NCBI GenBank assembly: GCA_913056145.1
Contig: CAJXMI010000002.1
Coordinates: 1 to 55,187 of the forward strand
Direction of reading: 5' to 3'
DNA: 55,187 nucleotides
Source of the DNA: an uncultured Spiribacter sp.
GTDB taxonomy: Bacteria > Pseudomonadota > Gammaproteobacteria > Nitrococcales > Nitrococcaceae
The position numbers and the translations under genes are program-made. Below, piece after piece: positions 41,476 to 49,936 of this stretch (positions within the stretch are counted from its first letter, which is position 1; every line of letters starts with the position of its first letter). Below the pieces are notes generated by a model. The model was not told where the DNA came from, searched no databases, and worked only from the letters and a program-made list of their open reading frames with translations.

Positions 41476-42198
41476 TCAATAGAGCCCGAACAGCCAGGCA
41501 ATCAGTGGGACAAGCAGGGCGGTCAGTGCGGCATTAAGGCCCATGCCAAGCCCCGCATAGGCTCCGGCGCGCTCGCTGTGCTGAAACGCCCTTGCCGTGG
41601 CAATGCCATGCGCCACCACGCCCAGTGCAAAACCTTTGACATCGGCATCCCGCTCGCCAAGCAGGCGCAGCAGCGGCACCCCGGCAATGGCCCCGGTAAT
41701 GCCGGTGAGGATGACGAACACGGCCGTCAGCGACGGTTCGCCACCAATCTGCTGGGCCACCCCCATGGCAATCGGTGTGGTGGCCGACTTGGGCAGCAGC
41801 GAGCGCAGCGTATCGGCCTCGAGCCCAAGCAGCAGGCCGATGCCAAGCGCACTGCTAATGGCCGTGACCGAGCCGACCACGAGCGCGAGCGACAGCCCCA
41901 GCCACTGCTGGCGAAGCCGCTGCCACTGGGCATACAACGGCACGGCCAGTAATACCGTGGCCGGCCCCAGCAGGAAATGGACGAACTGCGCGCCGTCAAA
42001 GTACACCGCATAGTCGGTGTCCGTAAGCGCCAGGGCCGTAACGATAAGGACAATCGCGACCAGTACCGGATTGAGGAGCGCGAACTCCCGGCTCAGCACG
42101 AACAGCCGATGCGCCAGTGCGTAAGCGCCAACGGTGAGCGTGAGCCAGACCAGCGGCTCCTCGGACAGATACACCCACATTTCAAAGAGCTCGCCCAT
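41476..42198 (-). CDS. lrgB: LrgB-family membrane protein
   Basis: 240 residues, seven to eight hydrophobic helices. Family segments: LLGPATVLLAVPLYAQW, LPKSATTPIAMGVAQQIGG (LrgB hallmark) and VAHGIATARAFQHSE. LrgAB/CidAB proteins have been linked to murein hydrolase control and to pyruvate or acetate (glycolate) transport. The ATG overlaps the lrgA stop by four bases, so the two are made together. Confidence 0.92.
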   Translation of the reverse strand: MGELFEMWVYLSEEPLVWLTLTVGAYALAHRLFVLSREFALLNPVLVAIVLIVTALALTDTDYAVYFDGAQFVHFLLGPATVLLAVPLYAQWQRLRQQWLGLSLALVVGSVTAISSALGIGLLLGLEADTLRSLLPKSATTPIAMGVAQQIGGEPSLTAVFVILTGITGAIAGVPLLRLLGERDADVKGFALGVVAHGIATARAFQHSERAGAYAGLGMGLNAALTALLVPLIAWLFGLY

Positions 42199-42551
42199 CA
42201 GTCGGACTCCCGCTGGCGGACTCGCTCGACCAGACGCAGGGTGAATGCCGTGGCCACAATCCCGATCAGCGTGCTGGCGAGCAGCGTGAGGGTGATGGGC
42301 AGCCAGGCCTCGGCAAGCAGTGCGATATAGCTGATGACCCCGACCCCCGCGGGCACAAACAGCAATGCGAGGTGGGACAGCAGGCCATTGGCAAGCCGCG
42401 AGAGCCCGTCGGGTGTCCCGCCGCGCAGCGCCAGTGCGGCAAAGAGCAGCAGCATCCCGATGACCGGCCCCGGCACGGGCAGCTGCAGAAGCCGGGCCGC
42501 CAGCTCACCGGCGAGCTGCAGGCCAAGCACCAGTGCAATCAGACCAATCAC
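42198..42551 (-). CDS. lrgA: LrgA/CidA-family membrane protein
   Basis: 117 residues, four helices. Conserved LQLPVPGPVIGMLLLFAAL and LLSHLALLFVPAGVGVISY, the holin-like LrgA signatures. Partner of LrgB. Overlaps the J-domain gene upstream by four bases (start 42551, stop at 42548). Confidence 0.92.
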   Translation of the reverse strand: MIGLIALVLGLQLAGELAARLLQLPVPGPVIGMLLLFAALALRGGTPDGLSRLANGLLSHLALLFVPAGVGVISYIALLAEAWLPITLTLLASTLIGIVATAFTLRLVERVRQRESD

Positions 42552-43054
42552 GACTCGGGCCCCTCGAGCAGGCGATCGCGTGCTTCATTGAGCCGGGCCG
42601 CCAGGTAGTCGGTGCCGCCGCGGTCGGGGTGCAGTTTTTGAATGAGCCGGCGATGTGCTGCCACGATTTCGTCGCGCTCGGCATCGACTGGCACGCCCAG
42701 CATGTCGGCCGCCTCGGCGCGGGTCATGGGGCCCTCCTTGCGGCCTGCCGGGGTGTTGTCGCTGGCGCCAGACCGGGTGGTCGAGGCGCCGGCGGCCGAG
42801 GCGCCGCCGAGCAGCCGTCGGATCCAGGGCAGAAAGCGCAGCAGCGAGGCAACGCGCCAGATCGCGGGGAGCGCAGCCCCGATGGCCGCAAAAATCCAGT
42901 TAAGCCGGCCGGTAGCAGCCAGTGCAATGCCCAAGACCGCCACACTGACCAGCAGCAGCATGGGCGCGCGTGCCCGCAGCCAGGCCCGCAGCCGTGGCGA
43001 GAGCATGAAGGCCAGAAACGCGAGCAGAATCGCGAGGCTGATCAGGCGCATCAT
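42548..43054 (-). CDS. Membrane-anchored J-domain protein
   Basis: 168 residues. Two N-terminal membrane helices (about 3-18 and 30-55, possibly a third to 70) are followed by a short linker and a C-terminal J domain (MTRAEAADMLGVPVDAERDEIV onward) with HPD in LIQKLHPDRGG. The layout resembles Pam18/Tim14-like and bacterial DnaJ-type membrane co-chaperones that recruit DnaK. It overlaps lrgA and the oxidoreductase-like gene by four bases each, so it is in the middle of a tight operon. Confidence 0.88.
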   Translation of the reverse strand: MMRLISLAILLAFLAFMLSPRLRAWLRARAPMLLLVSVAVLGIALAATGRLNWIFAAIGAALPAIWRVASLLRFLPWIRRLLGGASAAGASTTRSGASDNTPAGRKEGPMTRAEAADMLGVPVDAERDEIVAAHRRLIQKLHPDRGGTDYLAARLNEARDRLLEGPES

Positions 43055-43230
43055 TGCGGCGTGGCCGGCCTGGCGCGCAGCGCAGCGCAGCGCCGCTTCC
43101 AGCGCTCCAGACGCTCTTCGTACAAATCAAACACGCAGGGGGTGCAGCCGCTGCCGCAGCACTCATCCAGGTCGGGCTCGCGCGGCGGCGGAGGTAGCGG
43201 CGAGGGCTTGCGATCGCTTGACGTAGCCAT
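43051..43230 (-). CDS. Oxidoreductase-like small cysteine protein (PF09791-type)
   Basis: 59 residues from ATG 43230, with GGATAGGC immediately upstream. It reads MATSSDRK, then a Pro-rich stretch PLPPPPREPD, then DECCGSGCTPCVFDLYEERLERWKRRC. This is the core of the oxidoreductase-like domain (CCGSGCxPCVxDxYxxxxxxW). The four close cysteines suggest metal or redox chemistry, but the family has no proven activity in bacteria. It overlaps the J-domain gene start (ATGA) and follows the permease gene by four bases. Confidence 0.85.
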   Translation of the reverse strand: MATSSDRKPSPLPPPPREPDLDECCGSGCTPCVFDLYEERLERWKRRCAALRARPATPQ

Positions 43231-43234
43231 GTGC

Positions 43235-44284
43235 CTATCCTGTCACGAAGGCATGGGCGTGGCGAAGAAGCACCGCAATAACGGCCGCTACCGGCAGCGC
43301 CAGCAACACGCCCACAAAGCCAAAAAGCTGCCCGCCCGCCAGCACGGCAAAGATGACCGTGACCGGATGCAGGCCGATGCGATCACCCACAAACAGTGGC
43401 GTGAAGGCCACCGACTCCAGCACCTGGCCGGCGCCATAGACAAACCACACCAGCAGCAGCGGGATCAGCCAGTCATTGAACTGAAAGATCACCGCCACGG
43501 TGGCGGCGGCGATGCCCACGATAAATCCAAGGTAGGGGACAATCGCCGCCAGACCCGACAGCATCCCGATGAGGATGCCGAGCTGCAGTCCGACCAGCCA
43601 CAGCCCCAGCGAGTAGAAAATGCCCAGGCTGATCATGACCAGCAGCTGCCCGCGCAAAAAGGCGCTGATTACTTCATCGCACTCGCCCGCCAGTCGCGCC
43701 GTGGTTGCACGCCAGCGCGGGGGGATGATGTTGAGCGTGCTGTCCAGCACGTGATCCCAGTCGCGCAGCAGGTAGAACGCCACCACCGGCGTCAGGGCCA
43801 GTGTTGCGATGGCGCCGGCGAGGGCCATGCCCGAGCGCGTAACCCGGGCGATCACTTCGGCGGCGATGTTGCCGGTGGACTGCCAATGCTCCGAGATGGC
43901 GCTGCGCACGGCGGCCAGATCAAGCGTTGCCGGGTCGACACCGGCAGTCTGCTGCAGCCAGGGCAGCAGCGTGCCCTGGATCCAGGTGAGCATGGCGGGG
44001 AGCTGGGTGCGCAGCATGTCGATCTGCCGTCCCACCAGCGGGATCAGCATGAGCACGGCGGCAGTGGCCAGCGCCGTCAGCCCCAAAAACACCACGCTGA
44101 CCGCCAGGGTCCGGTTGAGGCCGATGCGCTGCAGGCGCCGCGCCAGCGGATCACCCAGATAGGCAAGCAGCGCGCCGGCCAGAAAGGGCGCCAGAATGGG
44201 CTGCAACCAATAGATCAGCAGTCCGCTCAACACCAGCAGGGCAAGCCCCAGCGCGCTTCGGTACAGGCTCAGTGCATCATTCAT
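43235..44284 (-). CDS. AI-2E/PerM-family permease
   Basis: 349 residues from ATG 44284 (MNDALSLYRSAL). About seven to eight hydrophobic helices: an N-terminal group (GLALLVLSGLLIYWLQP), a soluble central loop (about 120-160), and the family core DEVISAFLRGQLLVMISLGIFYSLGLWLVGL followed by GLAAIVPYLGFIVG. The family includes TqsA and PerM; some export small molecules or act as Na+/H+ antiporters. Substrate not assigned. First gene of the minus-strand operon running to the DUF4139-like gene. Confidence 0.9.
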   Translation of the reverse strand: MNDALSLYRSALGLALLVLSGLLIYWLQPILAPFLAGALLAYLGDPLARRLQRIGLNRTLAVSVVFLGLTALATAAVLMLIPLVGRQIDMLRTQLPAMLTWIQGTLLPWLQQTAGVDPATLDLAAVRSAISEHWQSTGNIAAEVIARVTRSGMALAGAIATLALTPVVAFYLLRDWDHVLDSTLNIIPPRWRATTARLAGECDEVISAFLRGQLLVMISLGIFYSLGLWLVGLQLGILIGMLSGLAAIVPYLGFIVGIAAATVAVIFQFNDWLIPLLLVWFVYGAGQVLESVAFTPLFVGDRIGLHPVTVIFAVLAGGQLFGFVGVLLALPVAAVIAVLLRHAHAFVTG

Positions 44285-44406
44285 GCGGCGAGGATAGCCC
44301 AGCCGCGACGTCGGCGCAGCCAACCGTCATGCCAGGGGGGGCTACAACGTTCGTCCATTCGCGCTAAGGTAGGCGTAGAACGCGAACTCACACCGGGGGA
44401 ACAGGC

Positions 44407-45549
44407 GTGCGCAATCCCAATCGCGTCCTTATCTGGATCATGGTTTTCATGGCGGCCGTGGCCGCTGTCGCCGGGCTCCTGCTCGAGCCGCTAAGCACGG
44501 CCTTTCTGGCCAATCCCGTATTCAATGGCATGATTCTGGGCGTGCTGTTTATCGGGCTGGTCATCAACTGCCGTCAGGTGCTGGTGCTAAAGCCCGAAGT
44601 GGACTGGGTGGAGCGGTTCCGACGCTCGGAGGCGGGTGACGTGCCCGCGCTGCCCGGCAGTCGTTTGCTCGGGTCGATGGCACGCATGCTGACCGGCCGG
44701 CGCGGTGATCGCTTCAGTCTGTCGGCCATGTCGCTGCGGACCGTGCTCGACGGTATCCGCTCCCGTCTCGATGAATCGCGCGATGTGTCGCGCTATCTGA
44801 TTGGCCTGCTGGTCTTCCTGGGTCTGCTCGGCACCTTCTGGGGCCTGCTCGACACCCTGCGTGCGGTGGGCGGAGTCATCGGCAACCTCAGTGTCAACGG
44901 CAGCGACGCCGGGCAGATTTTCGCCGAACTGCGCGATGGCCTGCGTGCCCCACTCGATGGCATGGGCACGGCGTTCAGCTCGTCGCTCTTCGGGCTGGCC
45001 GGGGCCCTGGTGCTGGGGTTTGTCGACCTGCAGGCCTCGCATGCCCAGAACCGCTTCTACAACGACCTCGAGGAGTGGCTGTCGGGCCAGACCCGCCTTT
45101 CCAGTGGCGCCCTCGGCGGTGATGGCGAGGGCTCGGTGCCCGCCTACATCCAGGCGCTGCTCGAGAACACCGCCGACAGCCTCGACAAGCTGCAGCGCAT
45201 CATGGCCCGTGGCGATGAGGAGCGGCGTGGTGTCGATGCCCGCATCATCGAGCTGACCGAGGAGGTCTCGCGGCTTGCCGAGCAGTCACAGACCGAACAG
45301 CGCGGGCTGATGGGTCTGACCCGCACCCAGGCCGAGCTCCAGGGCGTGCTCGGCCGGCTGGCCGACGTGGCCGAGGCCCAGGGCGGCCAGGGCAGCGAGC
45401 AGACCGAGCAGCTGCGGGCAATGACGCAGGGGCTCCAGGAGCTGCGCCAGGAGCTTGCCACCGACCGTGAGCGGCTGATTAGCGAGCTGCGCGACGAGGT
45501 GCGGCTGCTCACGCGTACGGTCTCGCATATCCGCGGCGACGGGGACTGA
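44407..45549 (+). CDS. MotA/TolQ/ExbB-type channel protein with long cytoplasmic tail
   Basis: 380 residues from GTG 44407 (GGGGGA just upstream). Two N-terminal helices (about 8-30 and 38-56), a soluble segment, then helix pair GLLVFLGLLGTFWGLLDTLRAV and APLDGMGTAFSSSLFGLAGALVLGF (about 130-210). The latter carry the GTFWGL and Ser/Gly-rich signatures of proton-channel subunits. A long tail (about 230-380) is predicted coiled coil. No flagellar genes are nearby. The next gene, 8 bases on, is its natural stator partner. This is not a housekeeping TolQ or MotA by length and context; a role in energised envelope work is inferred. Confidence 0.85.
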   Translation: MRNPNRVLIWIMVFMAAVAAVAGLLLEPLSTAFLANPVFNGMILGVLFIGLVINCRQVLVLKPEVDWVERFRRSEAGDVPALPGSRLLGSMARMLTGRRGDRFSLSAMSLRTVLDGIRSRLDESRDVSRYLIGLLVFLGLLGTFWGLLDTLRAVGGVIGNLSVNGSDAGQIFAELRDGLRAPLDGMGTAFSSSLFGLAGALVLGFVDLQASHAQNRFYNDLEEWLSGQTRLSSGALGGDGEGSVPAYIQALLENTADSLDKLQRIMARGDEERRGVDARIIELTEEVSRLAEQSQTEQRGLMGLTRTQAELQGVLGRLADVAEAQGGQGSEQTEQLRAMTQGLQELRQELATDRERLISELRDEVRLLTRTVSHIRGDGD

Positions 45550-45557
45550 GCGCCGGC

Positions 45558-46877
45558 ATGCTCGGCAGCAACCGCCGCGGTCGCTCGTCGGTGAATATCT
45601 GGCCGGGGTTTGTGGATGCCCTGGCCACGATCCTGCTGGCGTTTGTCTTTGTCCTGATGCTGTTTGTGGTGGCGCAGGTCTACCTGAGCAGCCAGCTCTC
45701 GGATCGCAATGCCGCCCTCGATGCCCTGCAGTCGGAGCTGGCCGAGATGGCCGACGCCCTGTCGATGGAGCGCGTGGAGCGCGAGCGCCTCGAAGAACAG
45801 ATCTCCGGGCTGTATGCGGAGTTGCATGCCACCCTGTCGCAGCGTGACGAGGCCCGCGATGAGCTGGCGGCCACCCAGGAGGCGCTGGAGGCCGCCCGCG
45901 AGGAAGTCGCCGTGGGCGAGGAGACCTTGCAGGCGCGTCTGGTCGAAATCGCCTCGCTGCAGCAGGACATCGCCGCGCTGCGGCAGGTGCGGGACGAGCT
46001 CGAGGCCGAGGTGGGAGAGCTGGCCGCGCGGCTGGAGTCCACCGAGTCCACGCTGGCCGAGACCGAGGCCGATCTGGGTGCCGCCCGTGACCGCTCGCGC
46101 GAGCTGGTGGCCGAGCTGGCGGATGCCGAGGAGCGCACGCGTCTGGCACAGGCGACCATCGAGGCCCGCGATATGCGCATCCGCGATCTGGTGGCCGAGA
46201 TCAAGGATCGCCAGGAGGCGCTCGATCAGGAGCAGGCCCTCACCGCCGATGCCGAGGCGCGCGTCGAGCGTTTGCGACGGCAGATTCGGGCACTCCGCGA
46301 TCAGATCAGCACGCTGGCTGAGGCGCTGCGCATCGAGGAGGACACGGTGGCCGAGCAGCAGGCACGCATCGACACGCTCGTGGAGCGGTTGAACGTGGCG
46401 CTTGCCGAGGAGGTCCAGGAGCTGTCGGACTATCGCTCCGAGTTCTTTGGCCGCCTGCGCGAGGTGCTGGGCGATGTCGAGGAGATCGAGATTGTGGGCG
46501 ATCGCTTCCGCTTCCAGTCGGAGCTGTTCTTCGAGACGGCCTCGGCCGAGGTGGGGCCGGGTGGGCGCGAGCGCCTCGAGCAGGTGGCCGGTATCCTCCG
46601 GCGCATTGCCGGGCGTATCCCCGATGAGATCGACTGGGTGCTGCAGGTGGAGGGCCACACCGACCGGCGCCCGATTCGCACCCCCGAGTTCCCGTCCAAC
46701 TGGGAGCTCTCCACGGCCCGGGCACAGTCGATTGTGTACTTTCTGATCGATCAGGGCATCCCGCCCGAGCGGCTCGCCGCCGTCGGTTATGGCGAGCATC
46801 AGCCGGTTGCCGGGGGTGACACGGCCGAGGCACTTGCTCGCAACCGGCGCATCGAATTGCGTCTGAGCAATCGTTAG
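45558..46877 (+). CDS. OmpA/MotB-like peptidoglycan-binding protein with long coiled coil
   Basis: 439 residues. One N-terminal membrane helix, NIWPGFVDALATILLAFVFVL, holds Asp20, in the position of the proton-binding Asp of MotB. A very long coiled coil (about 45-300, rich in Glu, Ala, Leu) follows, then a C-terminal OmpA-like domain (about 305-439) with QVEGHTDRRPI and NWELSTARAQSIVYFLIDQG. Stator partner of the upstream channel protein. The length of the coiled coil suggests reach across the periplasm or a clamp-like structure. Confidence 0.88.
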   Translation: MLGSNRRGRSSVNIWPGFVDALATILLAFVFVLMLFVVAQVYLSSQLSDRNAALDALQSELAEMADALSMERVERERLEEQISGLYAELHATLSQRDEARDELAATQEALEAAREEVAVGEETLQARLVEIASLQQDIAALRQVRDELEAEVGELAARLESTESTLAETEADLGAARDRSRELVAELADAEERTRLAQATIEARDMRIRDLVAEIKDRQEALDQEQALTADAEARVERLRRQIRALRDQISTLAEALRIEEDTVAEQQARIDTLVERLNVALAEEVQELSDYRSEFFGRLREVLGDVEEIEIVGDRFRFQSELFFETASAEVGPGGRERLEQVAGILRRIAGRIPDEIDWVLQVEGHTDRRPIRTPEFPSNWELSTARAQSIVYFLIDQGIPPERLAAVGYGEHQPVAGGDTAEALARNRRIELRLSNR

Positions 46878-46887
46878 GCGGCGCAGG

Positions 46888-48888
46888 ATGGGCCGTCTGC
46901 CAGGCGTGCTGGTGGTGCTCGTGTGGCTGCTTGCAACGCTGCAGCCGGCGGCCTCCGCCGAGGTTCTGGTGCCGGATGACAGCGCCATCAGCCTCAATCC
47001 CCACGTCGAGTATCTGGTGGATCCCGGCGGCAACATGACGCTTGCGGACGTGACTGAGCCGGCGCAGGCGGCCCGCTTCCAGCGCCATGAGGGGCGGGGG
47101 GCAATCAACCTGGGGCTGACCCGCTCGGCCCTGTGGCTGCGCTTTCGCCTGCAGGCCCCGGACAGTGAGCGACAGCGCTGGCTGCTGGAGCTGGGCTACT
47201 TCGGCCTGGTCGATGTGCGCCTCCACCCGCCGGGAGGCGAAGCGGTCATCACCGGCTACAACGAGGCGATCACGGAGCGCCCCTGGCCGCATCGGCATTT
47301 TGTATTTCCGCTGGAGCTGGCCGCGGACGAGCCGGCCACCTACTATCTGCGAGTGGCCTCCAACGGGTCTGTGACCGCGCCGCTCACGCTCTGGTCGCCC
47401 GATGCCTTTGCCGTGAACGACCGCCTGCGGCTGGCCGCCCTCATGCTCTACTTTGGTGTGCTCGGCGGCCTGCTCATCTACAACCTGTTTCTATACCTGT
47501 ACCTGCGTGAGCGCCAGTACGCGCTTTATTGCGCGTTCCTGGTGGCCGTGGGTGCGGGCATGCTGGTCTACAACGGCTTTCGGGCGTATTTGCTGGTGCT
47601 CTTGCCGGGCTGGCCGGACACCCTGGGGACCAACAGTCTGTTCGGCATAGCCGGGTTTTTTGGCATCTGGTTTTTGCGCGAATTTCTCTCGACCCGGGTC
47701 GAGCAGCCCGTCGTTGATCGCATTCTGCTGGTGCTCATGGGCGCATTTATCATAGTCGCACTGCTGCCGGTGTTCGGGGTGCCGGTGCGGGTGGGGTCGG
47801 TGGGGATCAGCCTGTTCGGGGTGCTGTCCGGCCCGCTGCTGCTTTGGGCCAGCTTGCGGGCCTGGCAGCGCGCGCACCCAGGGGCACGCTATCTGCTGTT
47901 TGCCTGGGGTGTGCTGCTCCTGGGCGTTGTGGTGCAGGCCCTGCGCAATTTTGCGCTCATCCCTACCACCGGGGCGACCATCAACATGATTCAGGTGGGC
48001 TCGTTGCTGGACATGCTGTTGCTCTCGTTTGCCCTTGCTGACCGGATTCAGATTGAGCGCCGGGCGCGCGAGGCCGCGCAGTCCGAGGCTCTGTCCGCCC
48101 AGCGGCGGCTGGTTGAGGGCCTGCGTGCCTCGGAGCAGCGGCTGGAGGTGACCGTGCGCGAGCGCACCGAGGATCTGTCGCAGGCGCTGACTCGCGAGCG
48201 GGAGACGCTGGATCAGTATGTGCAGTTCGCCGAGCTGATCTCGCATGAGTTCCGCAACCCGCTTGCCATCATCAAGGCACAGGCGCAGGTGGCCATCATG
48301 GAGCGCGATCGGAGCATGGGGGACCCTGCCCAGCGCTTTGACACCATCGTCCAGGCCGCGGGGCGGCTGCAGCGGCTGTTTGAGCAGTGGCTCGAGAGTG
48401 ACCGCCTGGAGCAGGGGCAGCAGGCAATCGAGCGGGTCACGCTGGATCTGGCCGACTGGCTACCGAAGTTGCTGGGGCCGCGCGCCCTCCCATCCGGTAA
48501 CCCCGTCCGCCTGCAGGCGCTCAGTGGGCAGATCGTGGCGGATGAGGCGCTGGTCGGCAACGCCGTCGTCAACCTGATCGACAACGCCGCCAAGTACTCC
48601 GCCGCGGGAGATCCCATCGATGTCACGGTGGTCCAGGCCGACGGGTCGATCGGCATCCAGGTGCAGGACTACGGCGTGGGCATTGCCGCTGCCGAGCAGG
48701 GCCGAATCTTCCAACGCCATTATCGCGCGCCTGACAACACCAGTGTCCGCGGGATGGGGATCGGGCTCTTTCTGGTGAGCCAGGTCATGGAAGTGCACGG
48801 CGGCGATGTCACGCTGCAAAGTGCGCCGGGTCAGGGCAGCGTCTTCACGTTGTGGTTTCCGGTCGCGGGCGAGTCATCGGCAAAGTAG
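46888..48888 (+). CDS. 7TMR-DISM histidine kinase, orphan
   Basis: 666 residues. Signal peptide to about 24; a periplasmic 7TMR-DISMED2-type beta domain (about 30-165); seven membrane helices (LAALMLYFGVLGGLLIYNLFLYLYL to LLDMLLLSFALA, about 180-385); a coiled-coil linker; and a HisKA/HATPase kinase. The H-box is ELISHEFRNPLAIIK with His453, the N-box AVVNLIDNAAKYS, the G-boxes QDYGVGI and GMGIGLFLVSQVME. No response regulator is adjacent. Starts 10 bases after the OmpA-like gene; the 3' end overlaps a convergent LysR gene by 58 bases. Confidence 0.92.
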   Translation: MGRLPGVLVVLVWLLATLQPAASAEVLVPDDSAISLNPHVEYLVDPGGNMTLADVTEPAQAARFQRHEGRGAINLGLTRSALWLRFRLQAPDSERQRWLLELGYFGLVDVRLHPPGGEAVITGYNEAITERPWPHRHFVFPLELAADEPATYYLRVASNGSVTAPLTLWSPDAFAVNDRLRLAALMLYFGVLGGLLIYNLFLYLYLRERQYALYCAFLVAVGAGMLVYNGFRAYLLVLLPGWPDTLGTNSLFGIAGFFGIWFLREFLSTRVEQPVVDRILLVLMGAFIIVALLPVFGVPVRVGSVGISLFGVLSGPLLLWASLRAWQRAHPGARYLLFAWGVLLLGVVVQALRNFALIPTTGATINMIQVGSLLDMLLLSFALADRIQIERRAREAAQSEALSAQRRLVEGLRASEQRLEVTVRERTEDLSQALTRERETLDQYVQFAELISHEFRNPLAIIKAQAQVAIMERDRSMGDPAQRFDTIVQAAGRLQRLFEQWLESDRLEQGQQAIERVTLDLADWLPKLLGPRALPSGNPVRLQALSGQIVADEALVGNAVVNLIDNAAKYSAAGDPIDVTVVQADGSIGIQVQDYGVGIAAAEQGRIFQRHYRAPDNTSVRGMGIGLFLVSQVMEVHGGDVTLQSAPGQGSVFTLWFPVAGESSAK

Positions 48889-49799
48889 TCGGGGCGCATC
48901 ATCTCCAGAAACCGCCGCGCCTGCGGCGAGAGAAAGCGCCCGCGCCGCGACATCGCGCCATAGGTGCGCTTGGGGAATACCTCGGGTAACGAGCGCACGG
49001 TGATCCCCGGATAGCTCTCGGCCAGACAGACGTTGCTGACAATGGCAATGCCAAACCCCAGCCCCACGTAGCGCTTCACGGCCTCCCAGCTGCCTACCTC
49101 CAGGCGGATCCGATAGCGCACCGCATGTTGCTGAAAGACCAGGCTGATCAGCCGCCAGGTGGTCATGTTCTGCGGCGGGATGATGTAGTTCTGCCCCGTG
49201 AGGTCGCGCAGGGTAATCACGTCGCGCCGTGCGAGGGGGTGGTCCGGTGGCGTGATCAGCGACAGGCCGTAGGAGTAGATGGCCCGGTAACGGAGCTCGT
49301 CAGGCATGTCCAGAATGGCACCCACGGCAAAATCCACCTGGTCCTGGCGCAGGGCGTCCATCAGCTCGCCAACGGATAGATGATGCAGCCGCACGCGCAC
49401 ATTGGGGTGCTCTTCCATGAACTGCTCGAGCGTGGCCGGCAGCAGATAGAGCGTGGACGACTCGCCCGCCCCGATGTCGAGGCGGCCGCTGTTGAGCGGT
49501 CGGTTGCCGTCGGCAAAGCGCCCCGGCAGGCCGTCGATGGTCTCGACCAGGCCGTGCGTCTCGGCATAGAGCTGCTCGCCATCGGGTGTCAGGCGGATGC
49601 GGGGGCCGCGCCGCTCGAACAGCGTGATGCCCAGCTCGCGCTCGAGGGCCTGCACCTGCAGTGACACCGACGGCTGGGTAAGCCCCAGCCGCTCGGCCGC
49701 GCGCGAGATGCTGCCGGTCTCGGCGGTAAAGCAGAACGCGCGCAGCTGGCGCAGGCGATCGTGGCGATAGGGCGATTCGGCATCGATCGCGGCGGGCAT
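48831..49799 (-). CDS. LysR-family regulator divergent from aceA
   Basis: 322 residues. N-terminal winged helix-turn-helix (LRQLRAFCFTAETGSISRAAERLGLTQPSVSLQ) and a two-lobed effector domain (about 100-310). AAGGA precedes the ATG. Divergent orientation across a 137-bp AT-rich gap makes aceA the likely target, possibly with self-repression; the ligand is not known. The last 58 bases overlap the convergent kinase gene. CysB/Cbl-like subfamily style. Confidence 0.9.
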   Translation of the reverse strand: MPAAIDAESPYRHDRLRQLRAFCFTAETGSISRAAERLGLTQPSVSLQVQALERELGITLFERRGPRIRLTPDGEQLYAETHGLVETIDGLPGRFADGNRPLNSGRLDIGAGESSTLYLLPATLEQFMEEHPNVRVRLHHLSVGELMDALRQDQVDFAVGAILDMPDELRYRAIYSYGLSLITPPDHPLARRDVITLRDLTGQNYIIPPQNMTTWRLISLVFQQHAVRYRIRLEVGSWEAVKRYVGLGFGIAIVSNVCLAESYPGITVRSLPEVFPKRTYGAMSRRGRFLSPQARRFLEMMRPDYFADDSPATGNHNVKTLP

Positions 49800-49810
49800 C
49801 GGCGAGTCCT

Positions 49811-49860
49811 TTATATTGAATAAATTTATGTTGTGTATTGTTTACATTATCTTGTGCAAT
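49811..49860. promoter_or_regulatory. AT-rich divergent control region of LysR gene and aceA
   Basis: A stretch that is markedly AT-rich against its GC-rich surroundings, between the divergent genes. It holds the palindrome ATAAATTTAT at 49820-49829 and several ATT/TTG repeats. TTGTGC (49852-49857) with CATACT (49873-49878) is a weak -35/-10 pair for aceA with a short 15-bp spacer. A LysR operator is expected here but no exact T-N11-A site can be fixed. Confidence 0.45.
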
Positions 49861-49876
49861 GCTGCAACGCGCCATA

Positions 49877-49906
49877 CTGTAGGAGCGTCGACGCCAGGCG
49901 TCGATG
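49877..49906 (+). repeat. REP-like palindrome in the aceA leader
   Basis: CTGTAGGAGCG followed by a perfect 8-bp inverted repeat, TCGACGCC (49888-49895), A, GGCGTCGA (49897-49904). The TGTAGGAGCG head plus GC-rich hairpin is the pattern of REP elements in many gammaproteobacteria. It sits between the putative promoter and the AGGAGG ribosome site of aceA, so it would lie in the 5' UTR. Confidence 0.55.
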
Positions 49907-49936
49907 ACATTGAACCGGCCTCAGGAGGCGTGAGCG

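Noticed and set aside
44407-46877. A complete Zorya anti-phage system
   Set aside because: Only ZorA- and ZorB-like proteins are visible; no ZorC, ZorD or ZorE-type genes follow, so a defence claim is not supported.
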